Shown: positions 22,401 through 32,967 of the stretch, piece by piece
Layout: the number at the start of each line of letters is the position of its first letter
How positions within the stretch are numbered: the first letter of the stretch is position 1
Origin: Physcia stellaris
Taxonomy: Eukaryota > Ascomycota > Lecanoromycetes > Caliciales > Physciaceae
Length of the DNA: 64,000 bases
NCBI GenBank assembly: GCA_018902385.1
Contig: JABSSW010000049.1
Coordinates: 220,005 to 284,004, forward strand
Direction of reading: 5' to 3'
Position numbers and translations under genes: made by a program
The notes under the pieces: generated by a model
Database searches by the model: none
Seen by the model: only the letters and a program-made list of their open reading frames with translations
Told to the model about the DNA's origin: nothing

Positions 22401-24051
22401 GAACATGCCGTCAGAGCCGCGGGCTGCATCAGCAGCAATTTCATCCTTGAGCTTGGTAGACTTCCTTGCTAACTTGTCATGTACTAGCTGAATTGAACAA
22501 GAATACAGGTCGTCTTTTGTATCGCTAGGGGTAATTGCATACTCATAAAGCTTAGGAGTATTGTCTATAGACAAATGGTTCAGCGGCCCTCTGATGTCAT
22601 CGTTGTCCCGGCTCACAATCAATATACGTGCTTTGGTTTCCTTCGCTTCTTTGATCAGTGACTGTAGGAATTGGGCTCTACCATCGCCGGTATGGAATCG
22701 AGATCCTTTATTAATTGCAGTACACTCGTCAAAGCCGTCTACTGCGAAAACACACTGTATAGTCCGTGCAAGTGTTCTGAAGATCTTCCATAATTCCGCT
22801 GTCGTTGGTTCCCGTATTTCGTTCGGCTTCAATGCTGCGAATGCAATATCCAAAGCATCGGTGTTACACTGTACCAACTGATCGATCCAGGATCGGAGAA
22901 TAGCATACGGCTCTCGTCTCCCTTCTTCATCGGCAACGCAAAAGAAGTATACTACTGGCATAGTGGTGTGGGTAGTAAGGTATTCCACAAGCCTAGCGCT
23001 GAGTATTGTTTTGCCAAACCCAGGGCCGCCGTGGATCCACAGGAGCTTAGCTTTTCCGATCTGGCTAGTGGGTGATATCCATTCTTCGAACGCCGTTTTC
23101 TGTAGGATCCAGTCACAGGTGCCCTCATGTCGAGTAGTCACAGCTCTTTGGTATGTTTCAGCGGATGAAAGGGCCTTCAGCCAGCCATGAACTTGATGCC
23201 TTTTACCTTCACCTGATAATTTAATATTTGTGACACTATCCAATACTTCTTGCATAGTCCATCGAAGACTGGATAACTGGTTTTTCTGGTCTGTGATTGT
23301 AAGCTGAACAATTCAGGAGTCTAAGATAGGGTATGACTTTACCTTCGGCTTGCACATACTCAACGAATTTGCGGACCTCGAACTCTGCTGTATGGACGCG
23401 GTCCAGAAGAGTGGTCACAGTCATCTGAGACGGCTGGACGGAATCCTTGAAAATCCTTTTGAGAGTTCTCTGGTTAAAGTAGGCACTGGCTTTTCCAAGG
23501 TACCCCAGAATGGAAGCATATAGATCTACGATTGAATTCGCGAGCTGTGTCTTCAGCTTTGAAGCTCCAACGATCAGAAGTCTTTCTACTTCGGCGTAAG
23601 TGACGATGATCTGTGCAACCACTTCTACGCCTTGTAACATGGCGCTGAAAGTCTCCACGTTGTTGATGGCGGCCTGGAGAACGAAGCGCACAGCAGCCCA
23701 GGGTAGTGCTGCATGGGCAGGGTCGTATTGGATGGCAACGTCACCGGCCTCCTTGAATTTGTTGACCCATCGAAAGAGCTTTTCAAGTTGGTGGCGCACG
23801 ACGACCTTCTCGCCGTTGCTTTTCGTATATTCCCATTGCTTGCCGACGCATTGGTCAAGCCTTTGCTGGACTACCGCTTGCACTTCACTGATTTCGACAT
23901 GATCCCCTATGGTTCGTAGGACTTGCCTTGAAGGATCTTTCTCATCGAGATGACTCAAAGCTTCGTCCCAAAGCTGCCTTTTCGGCCTGCTTGGCTTGAG
24001 CTTACGATGGGCTAGAACATGGGTCGCTGCTACCTGTGAAAAAGACAGCAT
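19468..24051 (-). CDS. NACHT-ankyrin STAND (NLR-like) protein with C-terminal beta-rich domain
   Basis: Minus-strand exons 24051-23343, 23290-21684 and 21600-19468 join in frame to 1,482 residues. Residues 1-236 hold a helical N-terminal domain with a DPAHAALPWAAVRFVLQ block typical of fungal STAND N-termini (DUF7708-like). The NACHT ATPase has an intact P-loop IHGGPGFGKT (about 324-331) and a Walker B region CVFAVDGFDEC (about 415-426). A winged-helix-like part follows (RAVAILRWILFAVRPLTVRE). Residues ~785-835 are a Ser/Asp/Glu-rich linker. About a dozen ankyrin repeats follow (~845-1370). The last ~100 residues form a separate Trp/Gly/Tyr-rich, probably beta-barrel domain (GVWSGTYTYSSW ... 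GMF/GHFDP ... IAGTWGRN). Such proteins act in non-self recognition and heterokaryon incompatibility in fungi; a specific role here is inferred. The frame is intact throughout. Confidence 0.88.
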
Positions 24052-24744
24052 TATTCAATAGCTACTGCCACTTGACTGTCCAGCAGCAGCATAGATCAAC
24101 GCTCTTCAGCTTGTACCCACCCATGGGCTTTGATGAGGCACAACTATCTACTGCTCCGGCCTTGTGGGTTGTAAGACTTGATCGACAATCTCACGTTTCC
24201 GATTGTCGGAGGGATGAGGAGAGAATATGTCTTCCTCGCGCACACAGACAAGGGTAAAATAGTATAAGGTTACACAAGAAAAGAGGCAATGCAGGTGGCG
24301 AATGCTTGAAAAGAGCCTCATCCAGGGTCTTATGAAAGGGCACAACCCTACCAAGTCAGCATCGGTACATTTAGGGTTGTACGCCATCTGGTTTGTACGA
24401 TGTACTTTAGTGGAGGATGGACGTCTTGGAGGCACGAATCACTCAAAGATATCAGAATCTAATGCGATGAGTTTATTGGACTGCAGGTTTTAACTTCGTA
24501 TCGTCGGACAGCCTTCGCCAGGTCGAGGGAAATGGGCGTGGCAAAGTCTTTTGATAGTACGGAGTAGTAGTCAAGAAAAGTGAAAATCAATGTGACCGAA
24601 AGGTCCAGAATTATGTCTAGCGTCAGACACCTTGGGTAGGGCATAGAGCCGGAGTAGAGTCTAGAGCAAAAGTCCGAAATGATAAATGTACAGTGCAAGA
24701 CCAACCAGGTCTACCCACCACACCATCTACTTACTCTAAGCCAT
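24052..24744. other. Intergenic, NACHT-ankyrin promoter and ALT 3' flank
   Basis: About 690 bases between the NACHT-ankyrin start and the alanine aminotransferase stop, both genes on the minus strand. No gene or clear repeat is seen. Confidence 0.45.
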
Positions 24745-26661
24745 CTAATCCCGAAACTCGTCCATGAACTTTTTGTGGAAGTCGGTGATCCTGCCAACCC
24801 ATTCGGTACCTGGAGCCAAGAACGTCGTCCTGATATGCAAGCTTCCTGGCTTCTGGCCAAACCCAGAGCCTGGAACAACGCAGATACCGGTCGCATCGAG
24901 AAGCCGGAAGCAGTAGAATTCGTCTGGCTGGCGACCCTCTTTTTCGGCTTGCTCGCGGGCTTTCTTGGGAATACTAACGGTAGGGAATAAATACATCGAG
25001 CCCTGAGCGTCAATGGTCAGTTCACAGTGCAGAGGGGGCAAGTGGCGGCGAGGGAGTGGGCTCTTACTTGGGGATCCTGGCATTCAACACCCTCCATCTT
25101 CTTGAATGCTTCGAATAGTGCCGTTGCTCGCGTGAACAAGCCTTCTTTAATCCCGTTGTACTCCTTGTTGTATAGCGGATAGCTTGGATCGCCTTCTTTC
25201 GGCGGGTTGACCACCATCTCAACCAAGCATTGCCCAATGACCGGCGGGCAAAGCATGATACTGACAAACTTGTAGATCTGTGCTGCCACTTCCTTGTCGA
25301 AGCCAGTAAGCTCAAAGTACCCTCCTCGATGCCCGCACTCTCCCACCATGCCCTTGGAGATACTATTAAGCGAGGCAAGTTCCACGTTCTTGAACTTTTC
25401 GGAATCTTCTTTCTGCAAGTCCCTCAGACCCTTCTTAAAAGATGTGAATTCTCCTATGAAGACGTTGGTCTGATAGACTTCATCTGCCATAACCACGAGC
25501 TTGTTCTCGGCAGCGAATTCGAGTACAGCACGGACATCCTCCGCCGATAAACTGGCTCCAGTGGGATTTCCTGGATTTATCACGACAATAGCACGGACGT
25601 CCGTGCCTTCGGACTTGGCTTTCTTGTACGCTTCTTGTATTATCCCTAGATCTGTTCCCCATTGTTTAGCTTCATCCAAGTAGTACGGGACGCATCTGGC
25701 ATTGAGCACAGCGAGAGTGGCGGTGTAGAGAGGATACTGTGGGATAGGTACAAGGATTCCGGTTTCAGGCGTGGAGCACATGACATTCATCAATGTGTTG
25801 ACACCGGACGAGGCACCCGCGCTGAGGAAAATGTTGGCTGGATCTGACGGGTAGCCATCGCGCCGTTGGATGAATTTTGCCACGCTCTCGCGTATAGCGG
25901 GCGCTCCTTGACTCTGACTGTATGCACCGACACTGTTCACCTCTTTCAAAAGCCACCGTGCTCTATCGATAACGTCCTGCTCGTACCCGAAGCCCTTCTT
26001 CAGGGCATCTTCGTTGTCCAGCAGCTGTGGGTACTCTAGGATACTGAGGACTTGACGGAAGAAGGTGATAGGTTTCTGATCGAGCTGCTGAGGGTTGCCG
26101 ATGTTGGCAGATATGACTTGATCAAACGGTAGACTGTTCTCGGCTGGGCTTTTCTTTAGCTTTGCGCGATATTCTTCCGATCTTACGGCGAGCTCGCCAC
26201 GCACGGCGTATTTTGCTTCCTTCACGTGGGGGTTGATGTTGTCTATGTTTAGACTTCGGACAGCGGTCGTGGTGGCCATCATGCGACTCTTTGGGCGGTT
26301 TGATCGTGAAAAGTGGTGATAGGCTTTTGAGACTATGAATGTTTAGTGGGGACGTTGTTAACGTTATAGCTGCAACGAAAGGAGCCGCTCCGGCACTGGT
26401 CATGGTTGCGGGACAAGGACAAGAGAAAAGTGTGAAAGAATAATTTGATGTAAGGGGAGGCATGTAGAAGTCCTCCCTTTTGACGTGGGAGAACCGAGCA
26501 GGTGGGGAAAGTGCAGGTGGTGTTGATGGCAAGAACTTACCTCTTGCTGTATCTTCACGACTGATTCTCAAAGTCTCAGCAGCTGCCGCGCAGTTTCGAC
26601 GAAGGTTGAGCGAAAGAGATTCTGTGCGAGTGATAAGAAATGACGCATGACTAGTGGCCAT
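24745..26661 (-). CDS. ALT1: Alanine aminotransferase with mitochondrial presequence exon
   Basis: Minus-strand exons 26661-26541, 26332-25068 and 25002-24745 give 547 residues. Exon 1 encodes an Arg/Ser/Ala-rich presequence with few acidic residues at its start (MATSHASFLITRTESLSLNL, then RRNCAAAAETLR), consistent with mitochondrial import. The catalytic part has ANIGNPQQLDQKPITFFRQV, GAYSQSQGAPAIRE, NPGNPTG, ADEVYQTNVF and the PLP-lysine site SLNSISKGMVGECGHRGGY, all hallmarks of ALT. The enzyme converts alanine and 2-oxoglutarate to pyruvate and glutamate. A second in-frame Met-Met at 26282, just after the first intron's exon junction, could start a cytosolic form if transcription or translation begins downstream. 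Splice joins are GT-AG and keep conserved sequence (DPQ|GSMYLFP). Confidence 0.92.
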
Positions 26662-27480
26662 GTTCGACGCTTATGGGTGATCAGTCCAGATCGAGTGCGG
26701 TGGCGCCGTAGGCGACGGGTGACATTATCGAGAGACACGTCGTAGAGAGACTCTATTCGAAGGTGTTGATGGTATCTTGCCGGCAAAAGCAAAGATATGA
26801 GATGGTGACAAGGAGGAGCCAGTCATCGCCGACAGGATCGGGGGGCGGGGCAGATTCATCGCGTATCATACATGATGCATCCCACCCTGTTCCCAAACCC
26901 GGCATCTTGTCTTTTCATCTTTTTCGGAAATCTCCCCTGGTGTCAAGGAAGAAAGCACATCTCGGATGACCAGACAACAACTGTTTTGCTCGCCTACTCA
27001 CTTACTTAAGCAAAGAATCTATGTCTCCTCTCCGCTATCTGCAAATGGCTACTGCAGGCTGTGGAAACCGAGGCGGTGCTGCCCTGCTGTTCGCCATCTC
27101 GATCGTGTTACTATCTGCTTTATGCCTTACTGCTTGACTCACTTTGTCTTGGAGGATGCAAGTGACGGAGCGATGGAAGCATGCAGCTGGAGAAGGCTCG
27201 CTATCTTCTCAATCATTGGTAGCCTTACGGTCACGAGTCGAGCTTCACGCAAGGCCGCCTGGATGGCTGAGTCTAAGCTGCAGCTTTAAGGGCCATGGCT
27301 GCCTGCTACCACTCCATCTACAAGAACACCGCCCTGTCCCCCATCCGTAGGCTCGTCTTCTTTTCGGTCATTCCTCTCGTTCTTTTCCCAAATCCTAGAA
27401 TTCACTCACAGGCACTTATATTCTCTTAAAGTAATTTGTCGAACATCCGAAGTAAGGTGGGCCACCGATCAAACATCATC
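26662..27480. promoter_or_regulatory. Divergent promoter region between ALT and the AAA-family gene
   Basis: About 820 bases separate the two divergent start codons. The part before 27480 has CT-rich stretches as in fungal promoters. No individual binding site can be named with confidence, and no gene is supported. Confidence 0.5.
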
Positions 27481-29721
27481 ATGGCCCCGGTGAAATCTGC
27501 TACCTTGAGGCCTGCTAAGAAGTCCCTTAATCGCGAGTCCACAAGAGACGAGATGATCGACGACGATGTACTCTCCATCCGTAGCATCGACACGCGGGAC
27601 TCGCGGATTTCTTCAAGATCTTTCGATTCTTTGCCCCGTGCGATCACTCCGCCTCCTAAAATGGAAGGGATTGAAGAAGGCATGCGATGCTGTGTCGCAG
27701 GCCAGTATCGGGATCGACGCGGCCTGCATGGCTACCGTACAGAGGTCCCCAACGAGAAAAAGGAGGAAGGGCCAGATAGTATCTTGGCCCCGAACGAGGA
27801 ATGGCTCAAGCAGTTTGCGATAGTGGCTCGAAAGCGCATCATTCCCAATAGCGGAGGTCGCTCCAGCCTTGACTCTATTATAATTCGGAGCCCGCTGCTA
27901 AAGCGCGTGCTTAGAGACCTCTGCAAGGACTATCCAGGGTTTGCTGGGCAAAAGGGTAACAGCGCCCTGACAATGGACATGTTTGACCCATTTGATGCTT
28001 TATTCCATTGCTGGGACGACCTGTTGCGGCTTGAGGAAGAGCACGCCAACCCAGAGGCCAGAGACCACATCAAGCTTTTGCATGACCTGTTTGATACTGA
28101 CTTCAAAAGTTCGATGGAGAAGTTGGAAGAGTGCCGTGTAACCGGGAACATCACCTTCAGTGCTCTTTGGACCATATTCAAACCTGGAGAACTCATATAT
28201 CGCAAAGATGTCAACGGCCGCGAATGCGTTGAAAGGATTGATGACATTTTCTACAGCTTCAACAATGATTGCAGAGCTTTCAAGGTAGAGAGTAAGATGG
28301 TCGCTTGGGATGGCAAGCGCTTTGGCTACGGACTGTCTTCTGGCTGGTTCTACGTTTTCCCAGGGCAGATGAACGTTATGGACCTTCCAGCAGTACCACT
28401 AGAAATCCACCCCGACAGATTGGCTATCAAAGCGCGTATGATGAAGAGAGGAGAGAAATTTCAGCAGCTAGCAGGTTGTCATCTGAAAGCCTATACTGGC
28501 CCAGAGGGCGAGGCTGCTTATCGCCCAACTCAGAGTAACAAGGCATCCCCAGAAAAGGTGAGTCTACCTCTCCCCTGAACCCTACATACGAGCATCAACC
28601 CATAGCTAATACATCAATAGCTACAGATTTACGATCGCATCATCATCAACCCTGACGGCCTCGGCTGCCCCCGCATGAACGTCGACCTCGATCCCCTCAT
28701 CAAAGAGAACCCTTTCGACAACCTTCCGTCCGACCGTATCTCCAGCCCAGGCAGCCTTCGCCGCTCCGCAGCAACCGATCTACGCAAAGCGCGCGAAGAA
28801 TGGGATTCCAAAACCAAAACCCCCAGCCCCAAGCCCCGCCGAATCACTCAAGGCGTGCCCTCGCTGAACGACGATGACCTAATCATCTGCGTTCCTGACA
28901 TACCCTGTTTTGATCTCTCGCGCAAAGAATGGGCCTTCGTCGACCTCAACGAAATCGGCGACGTAGCCTGGAACGAGGAAGCTTTCGACGACCTGGTCTG
29001 GCCCGCGGAAGAGAAGGAAATGCTCCTCGCAGTGACCCAGTCCTACTTCTCCTCCCTCGGCGGGGTTGGCATTTTCACCGACATCATGGACAAGAAGTCG
29101 CGCGGTACGAAGATCGTACTCGCCGGCCCCTCCGGATGCGGGAAGGCCTGCGCCGTGGAAGCCGTGGCCGACAAACTGCACATGCCGCTCTACGCCATCG
29201 GCGCGGGCGAAATGGTGACCAAGTTCGACGAATTTGAGGCGAGGCTCGAGGACGCGCTCGAGCGCTGCGCGAAGTGGAACGCCATCCTGCTGCTCCGGAA
29301 CGTGGATTTCTTCTTCGGGAAAACCCTCGAGGGAACTAGTCGGGCTGATATCCTCGCCATCGTGATGCACCGCCTCGAAAACCATCCCGGGCTGGTCTTC
29401 CTGACTGCCGAGTCCCTCGAGCCCCTCGATCCATGGCTGATCGCGTCCATGGACCTCACGCTCAAGATCCCCACTCCGACTATGGACACGAGGCGCTCGC
29501 TGTGGGCGAATGCGCTCAGCGCGGCGCTGCCTCTACGCGAGCGCAGTTTTAGCTCCGAGAACTTGGATGAGTTGGCTGGGAATGTGGTTACGGGACGGGA
29601 CATCAAGAGCGCTGTCAAGATGGCGGGCATGCTGGCTGCGAAGAAGGGGTGCGCTCTGAAGATGGAGCATATCCAATCCGTGCTCCGGCTTAAGGGGGTA
29701 GGTAGGTCCTGCGGATCTTGA
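27481..29721 (+). CDS. DUF7025-AAA family protein with degenerate ATPase motifs
   Basis: Exons 27481-28557 and 28621-29721 join across a 63-nt intron (GTGAGT...ATAG), giving 725 residues. The N-terminal half has a Ser/Arg-rich leader and the beta-rich region LWTIFKPGELIYRK ... WDGKRFGYG ... FPGQMNVMDLPAVPLEIHPD seen in fungal DUF7025-AAA proteins. The C-terminal half is an AAA+ fold. The P-loop reads GPSGCGKA, with Ala in place of the Thr/Ser that binds Mg-ATP. The Walker B position reads AILLLRNVDFFF instead of LLLDEAD, so both acidic residues are gone. The Arg-finger/sensor region is also weak. This argues for a non-hydrolysing pseudo-ATPase. The C-terminus is uncertain: a donor-like GTAGGT at 29698 could splice to downstream exons (for example through 29729-29810). 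Confidence 0.78.
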
Positions 29722-30897
29722 ACATGAGGTGCGCGAGAGTGTTTACGAGTTTGGTAGGTCTAGAGGCCGAGAGTGGGTTCAAGGCGACGTGGACCCGGGT
29801 TCCTTCCAGGTTAGTTTGAGTTATTTTGAATGTTTTTTCTTTGGTGGGATATCGTTCGCCTGGGTTTTCTGTGCTGTGTGGTTGGCGTTGGTTTTTTTTT
29901 TGGGGCTGAGCTGACGGCTGCTGAACAGAATCCCCGGAGTTACGATATCGAGAATGACCGTGAAGCCCGACGCGAACGACAAACGAGAAATCATGATGGA
30001 TGACGAATGCATTTGGATGGAATAGTAGCCGCTTGCGGCGTTGATGATTTGAACGGCAGATTCTATTGTGATGGCCTTTCGGTTCTTGGTGTTTTGGTAT
30101 TCTGATCGATTCGCTTCACGAAATCTAGAAAATCTAATGAGAGAAGTGGATTGTTGATAATTCTACGGCAGATGCTTACTTAATGTATGGTTTGATGGCT
30201 TGATGTTAAGATGGAATACCTTACGAAAGTATCACGAATCTAATCTAAAACATCACACGAGTTATTGCACTCTGCTCCTACCTAATAGCTACCTGACTCC
30301 ATTCCGACTCCGTTTCAACCTCTTCACACTCATGAATCAATCTCAATAAAAAAGAAAAAATTTAGTAATCGACCAAGATTTACCTGACACCCATGCGCCA
30401 GATCAAATCAGAGAGTGACCTAGATCAGATTACCAAAGCCATGATTTACCCTTATTATGTGAAAATCTAACTTAGATACTCATTTCAGGGATCACCGATC
30501 CAATGGAGGACACAGAGGAAGTACTCAAGGGATGTCTTCGCTTCGCTTTTTCGTCAGCGGGGGGGATGGAGAGGATGGCAGAGGCGTTCGGGGACCTTGG
30601 ATATATCCTTCTCGGAGCGGGCGATGGAGGGCTCATCGAGTGCTTCAGATCGTATTAGGTAGCTTCATCATTATGGAAAACGAGGTCACAATAAGTCGAT
30701 TTGGGATAGGACGGTCTCCTCTCAATTCAGAGGCACAGCATTTTTGGGGATGGAATGCGCGCTTTCCCTCCACCTTTCTAAGTCATGTTTGTATTCTTAC
30801 ATCTACTTCCCCAATCTTTGCCTGTATCGCTTTTCTCAATGAGCTCTAGCTAGATCTGAGCTTTCTGACTTCTAAGCATGAAGGGAGAGCCACCTTT
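29722..30897. other. Intergenic, possible extra 3' exons of the AAA-family gene
   Basis: 29729-29810 is open in the frame EVRESVYEFGRSRGREWVQ and ends at a GTTAGT donor-like site. A CAG acceptor near 29930 precedes another short open stretch. These could be terminal exons, but the introns implied next to 29721 would be too short, so I do not annotate them. The remainder is AT-richer with no gene seen. Confidence 0.35.
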
Positions 30898-32553
30898 TCA
30901 CCCCCGCTCACTCCCCCTTAACCGGACCGCCTGCCCATATTTCTGAAGTTTCGTGATCAGGCTGTCGCCCTGCTTGACGACGTCGGAATACTGCTTGTTT
31001 TTATCGTCTGGACGGTTCGTCTCGATGATGCCGTTGACGCGGTCGATGGTGCAGGGGATGCGGTCCGCTGCTATGAATTTCGCGAGATCACTTGGTAAAA
31101 CCAACCATCAGCAGTGTATCCAAAGAGGTCGAGGCTTGAGGAATATTCTTGGTTTGTTTTTGTAGAGATTGGTAGGAAGAAGGAAATCACTCACCGGTCT
31201 AAGAAGTCCACCGAAATGCCAAAGTCCTTTGCCATGCTGCCGAGTCCGACCACCCGGTAGCTCTGCAGTAACTGCTGGTACCCTCGTAGCCGCATCTCTC
31301 GGACGAACCAGCCCCTGTGCTCGTACAGATATCGATCCTGGCTGAGGAAATTCTCCTCTACCGCCGCGAGCGCGAGGAAGAATGCGGAATAATTGCCCAT
31401 GTACAGACTCCTCACCAAGCCAGCCAGCGGCGTGAAATCTACCGGAGCCTCGAGTTCCTGCGGCGCGGTGGACGACCCCAGAGCGGTAAGGTTGACGGCG
31501 GTGGGCGCAGGTGTGGGAGTCGCAGAGGTGTTGGTGTTGGAAGCATCTTTCATCTCCTCGTCGCCGGCGCCAGGCCCTGCTGCCACTGCGCCGGACAATG
31601 CTGCCAGTTTATCCTCGCCGTCGCCCAAGATCGCCCGAATCTCTGGCGCGTCGACGACTTTCGACTTGAAGTCCACGCGCTTGAGTGATACTGAGCCAGC
31701 GAGGACGGAGTAAACGACGAGGCTCGAATAGGAGCACAGTTCGTAGCTTGTGAATGTAGAGAGGCTGTCGAGAAGGAGAGGAGCGGCAAGACTGTAGGAT
31801 CGAACAGTGAGGAGGTGCAGGCCTTGGTAGGCTTTTAGACGGTTTCGACGGTCCCAATCGCCGCCGCTTTCGACGAGGGTTTTGGCGCGCTCTATGTTTT
31901 TCTTCACGAGTAGTTTGTCGTTGAAGAAGATACCAGTGCGTATAATGGCGAGGACAAGGTCGATGCGAGTGCCAAGTATGCCGGTCTTTTCGAATATTGC
32001 CTCGTAAGATGACAATGCTTTATCCTACACCCATAAGACACTGTTAGTCGATTTCTACCGGCCAGATTGTAGCTCTCATAGATGATAGGTGTACCTTCTC
32101 TCCCACCCGCGACCAGAACTCCGCTCTCTTTCCCCTCGCAGCTTGTATCTCCGTCTCCCCAGCCTTCTCCGCCGCCTCTTCTTCCTCTTTCTGAAATGTC
32201 TCCAGCTCCGCTTCGTTGTCCGCCTTCAGCTTTTCATACAACTCCTCATCCCACGGAAACTCAACATCGATACTTGGTCTGCGTCCAGAGATGATGCTAG
32301 TTGTGGGAGGCCTTCGTGAGCTCGAAAAGGAAGCTTTACGCGTTGAGCTCTCGCCGGCGGTGTTAAGGCAGCCGTCGGTTGGATGGGCGAGGTAGCGGTA
32401 TAGAGGGGCCATTTTATGTTCGGAGATGACATCTTGGAGTTTCTTGAGTGAGGTCTGCCGTGAGACAGGCGTGGAATAGGAATTTGTGAGGGTGAAGATG
32501 TGCTGGGCGAGGGAGAGGTCGGGATATTTGGCGTACTGCGGGTCTGAACCCAT
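30898..32553 (-). CDS. RPN7: 26S proteasome regulatory particle subunit Rpn7 (3 exons)
   Basis: Minus-strand exons 32553-32095, 32024-31195 and 31090-30898 give 493 residues. The N-terminus MGSDPQYAKYPDLSLAQHIF, the helical repeats (ILGTRIDLVLAIIRTGIFF, KNIERAKTLVESGGDWDRRN, YELCSYSSLVVYSVL) and the PCI domain (SLYMGNYSAFFLALAAVEE, FVREMRLRGYQQLLQSYRVV) are typical of Rpn7/PSMD6. It is a lid subunit that holds Rpn3 and the lid together. A low-complexity Thr/Pro/Ala insert (about residues 325-365, around NTNTSATPTPAPTAV) sits before the PCI domain, as in other filamentous fungi. Introns are 70 and 104 nt, GT-AG. The start fits the family N-terminus. Divergent from the cap methyltransferase gene. 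Confidence 0.93.
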
Positions 32554-32967
32554 GTTGAGGTCGAAGATATGAGACTGGACAGATGTTCAATGGTGAAGGC
32601 GGAGACTGGGCAGCTTTTCAATCGGGTGAAATGACTTGTGCAATTGTGGACTGAGCTCACCTGTCTGCAGAGTCTCAATCACATTACCGAGCTAACCGTG
32701 TTCGATTTAGCGTCTATTGTCGGAGTGAAAGAAGGCCCGAAGTACAATCTAAACTCCGTGCGGTTCACTCGTTAAGTATTTGTTGAGCGAGCTGATGAAA
32801 ATATCTTGAAAGCAACCTCACTTCACTCGCGTCGGTGATTCTTCTAAGTCCATTTTGATCGGTACCGCAGGTAAGCTCATACATCACTCAGACTTTCAAG
32901 GTGCGCCTAAATTCGTGCACAGTTACCAGCTCGATCGCGCTGCTCGGGCGCTCGCGGACCACTGATC
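32554..32967. promoter_or_regulatory. Divergent promoter RPN7/ABD1
   Basis: 414 bases between two divergent housekeeping starts. It must hold both promoters. I looked for a proteasome-control (Rpn4-like GGTGGCAAA) element and saw no clear copy. Confidence 0.5.

Noticed and set aside
26122-26540. Continuation of the ALT first-exon ORF through the intron
   Set aside because: A perfect GTAAGT donor at 26540 and an ATAG acceptor restore the aminotransferase frame; the read-through part has no homology.
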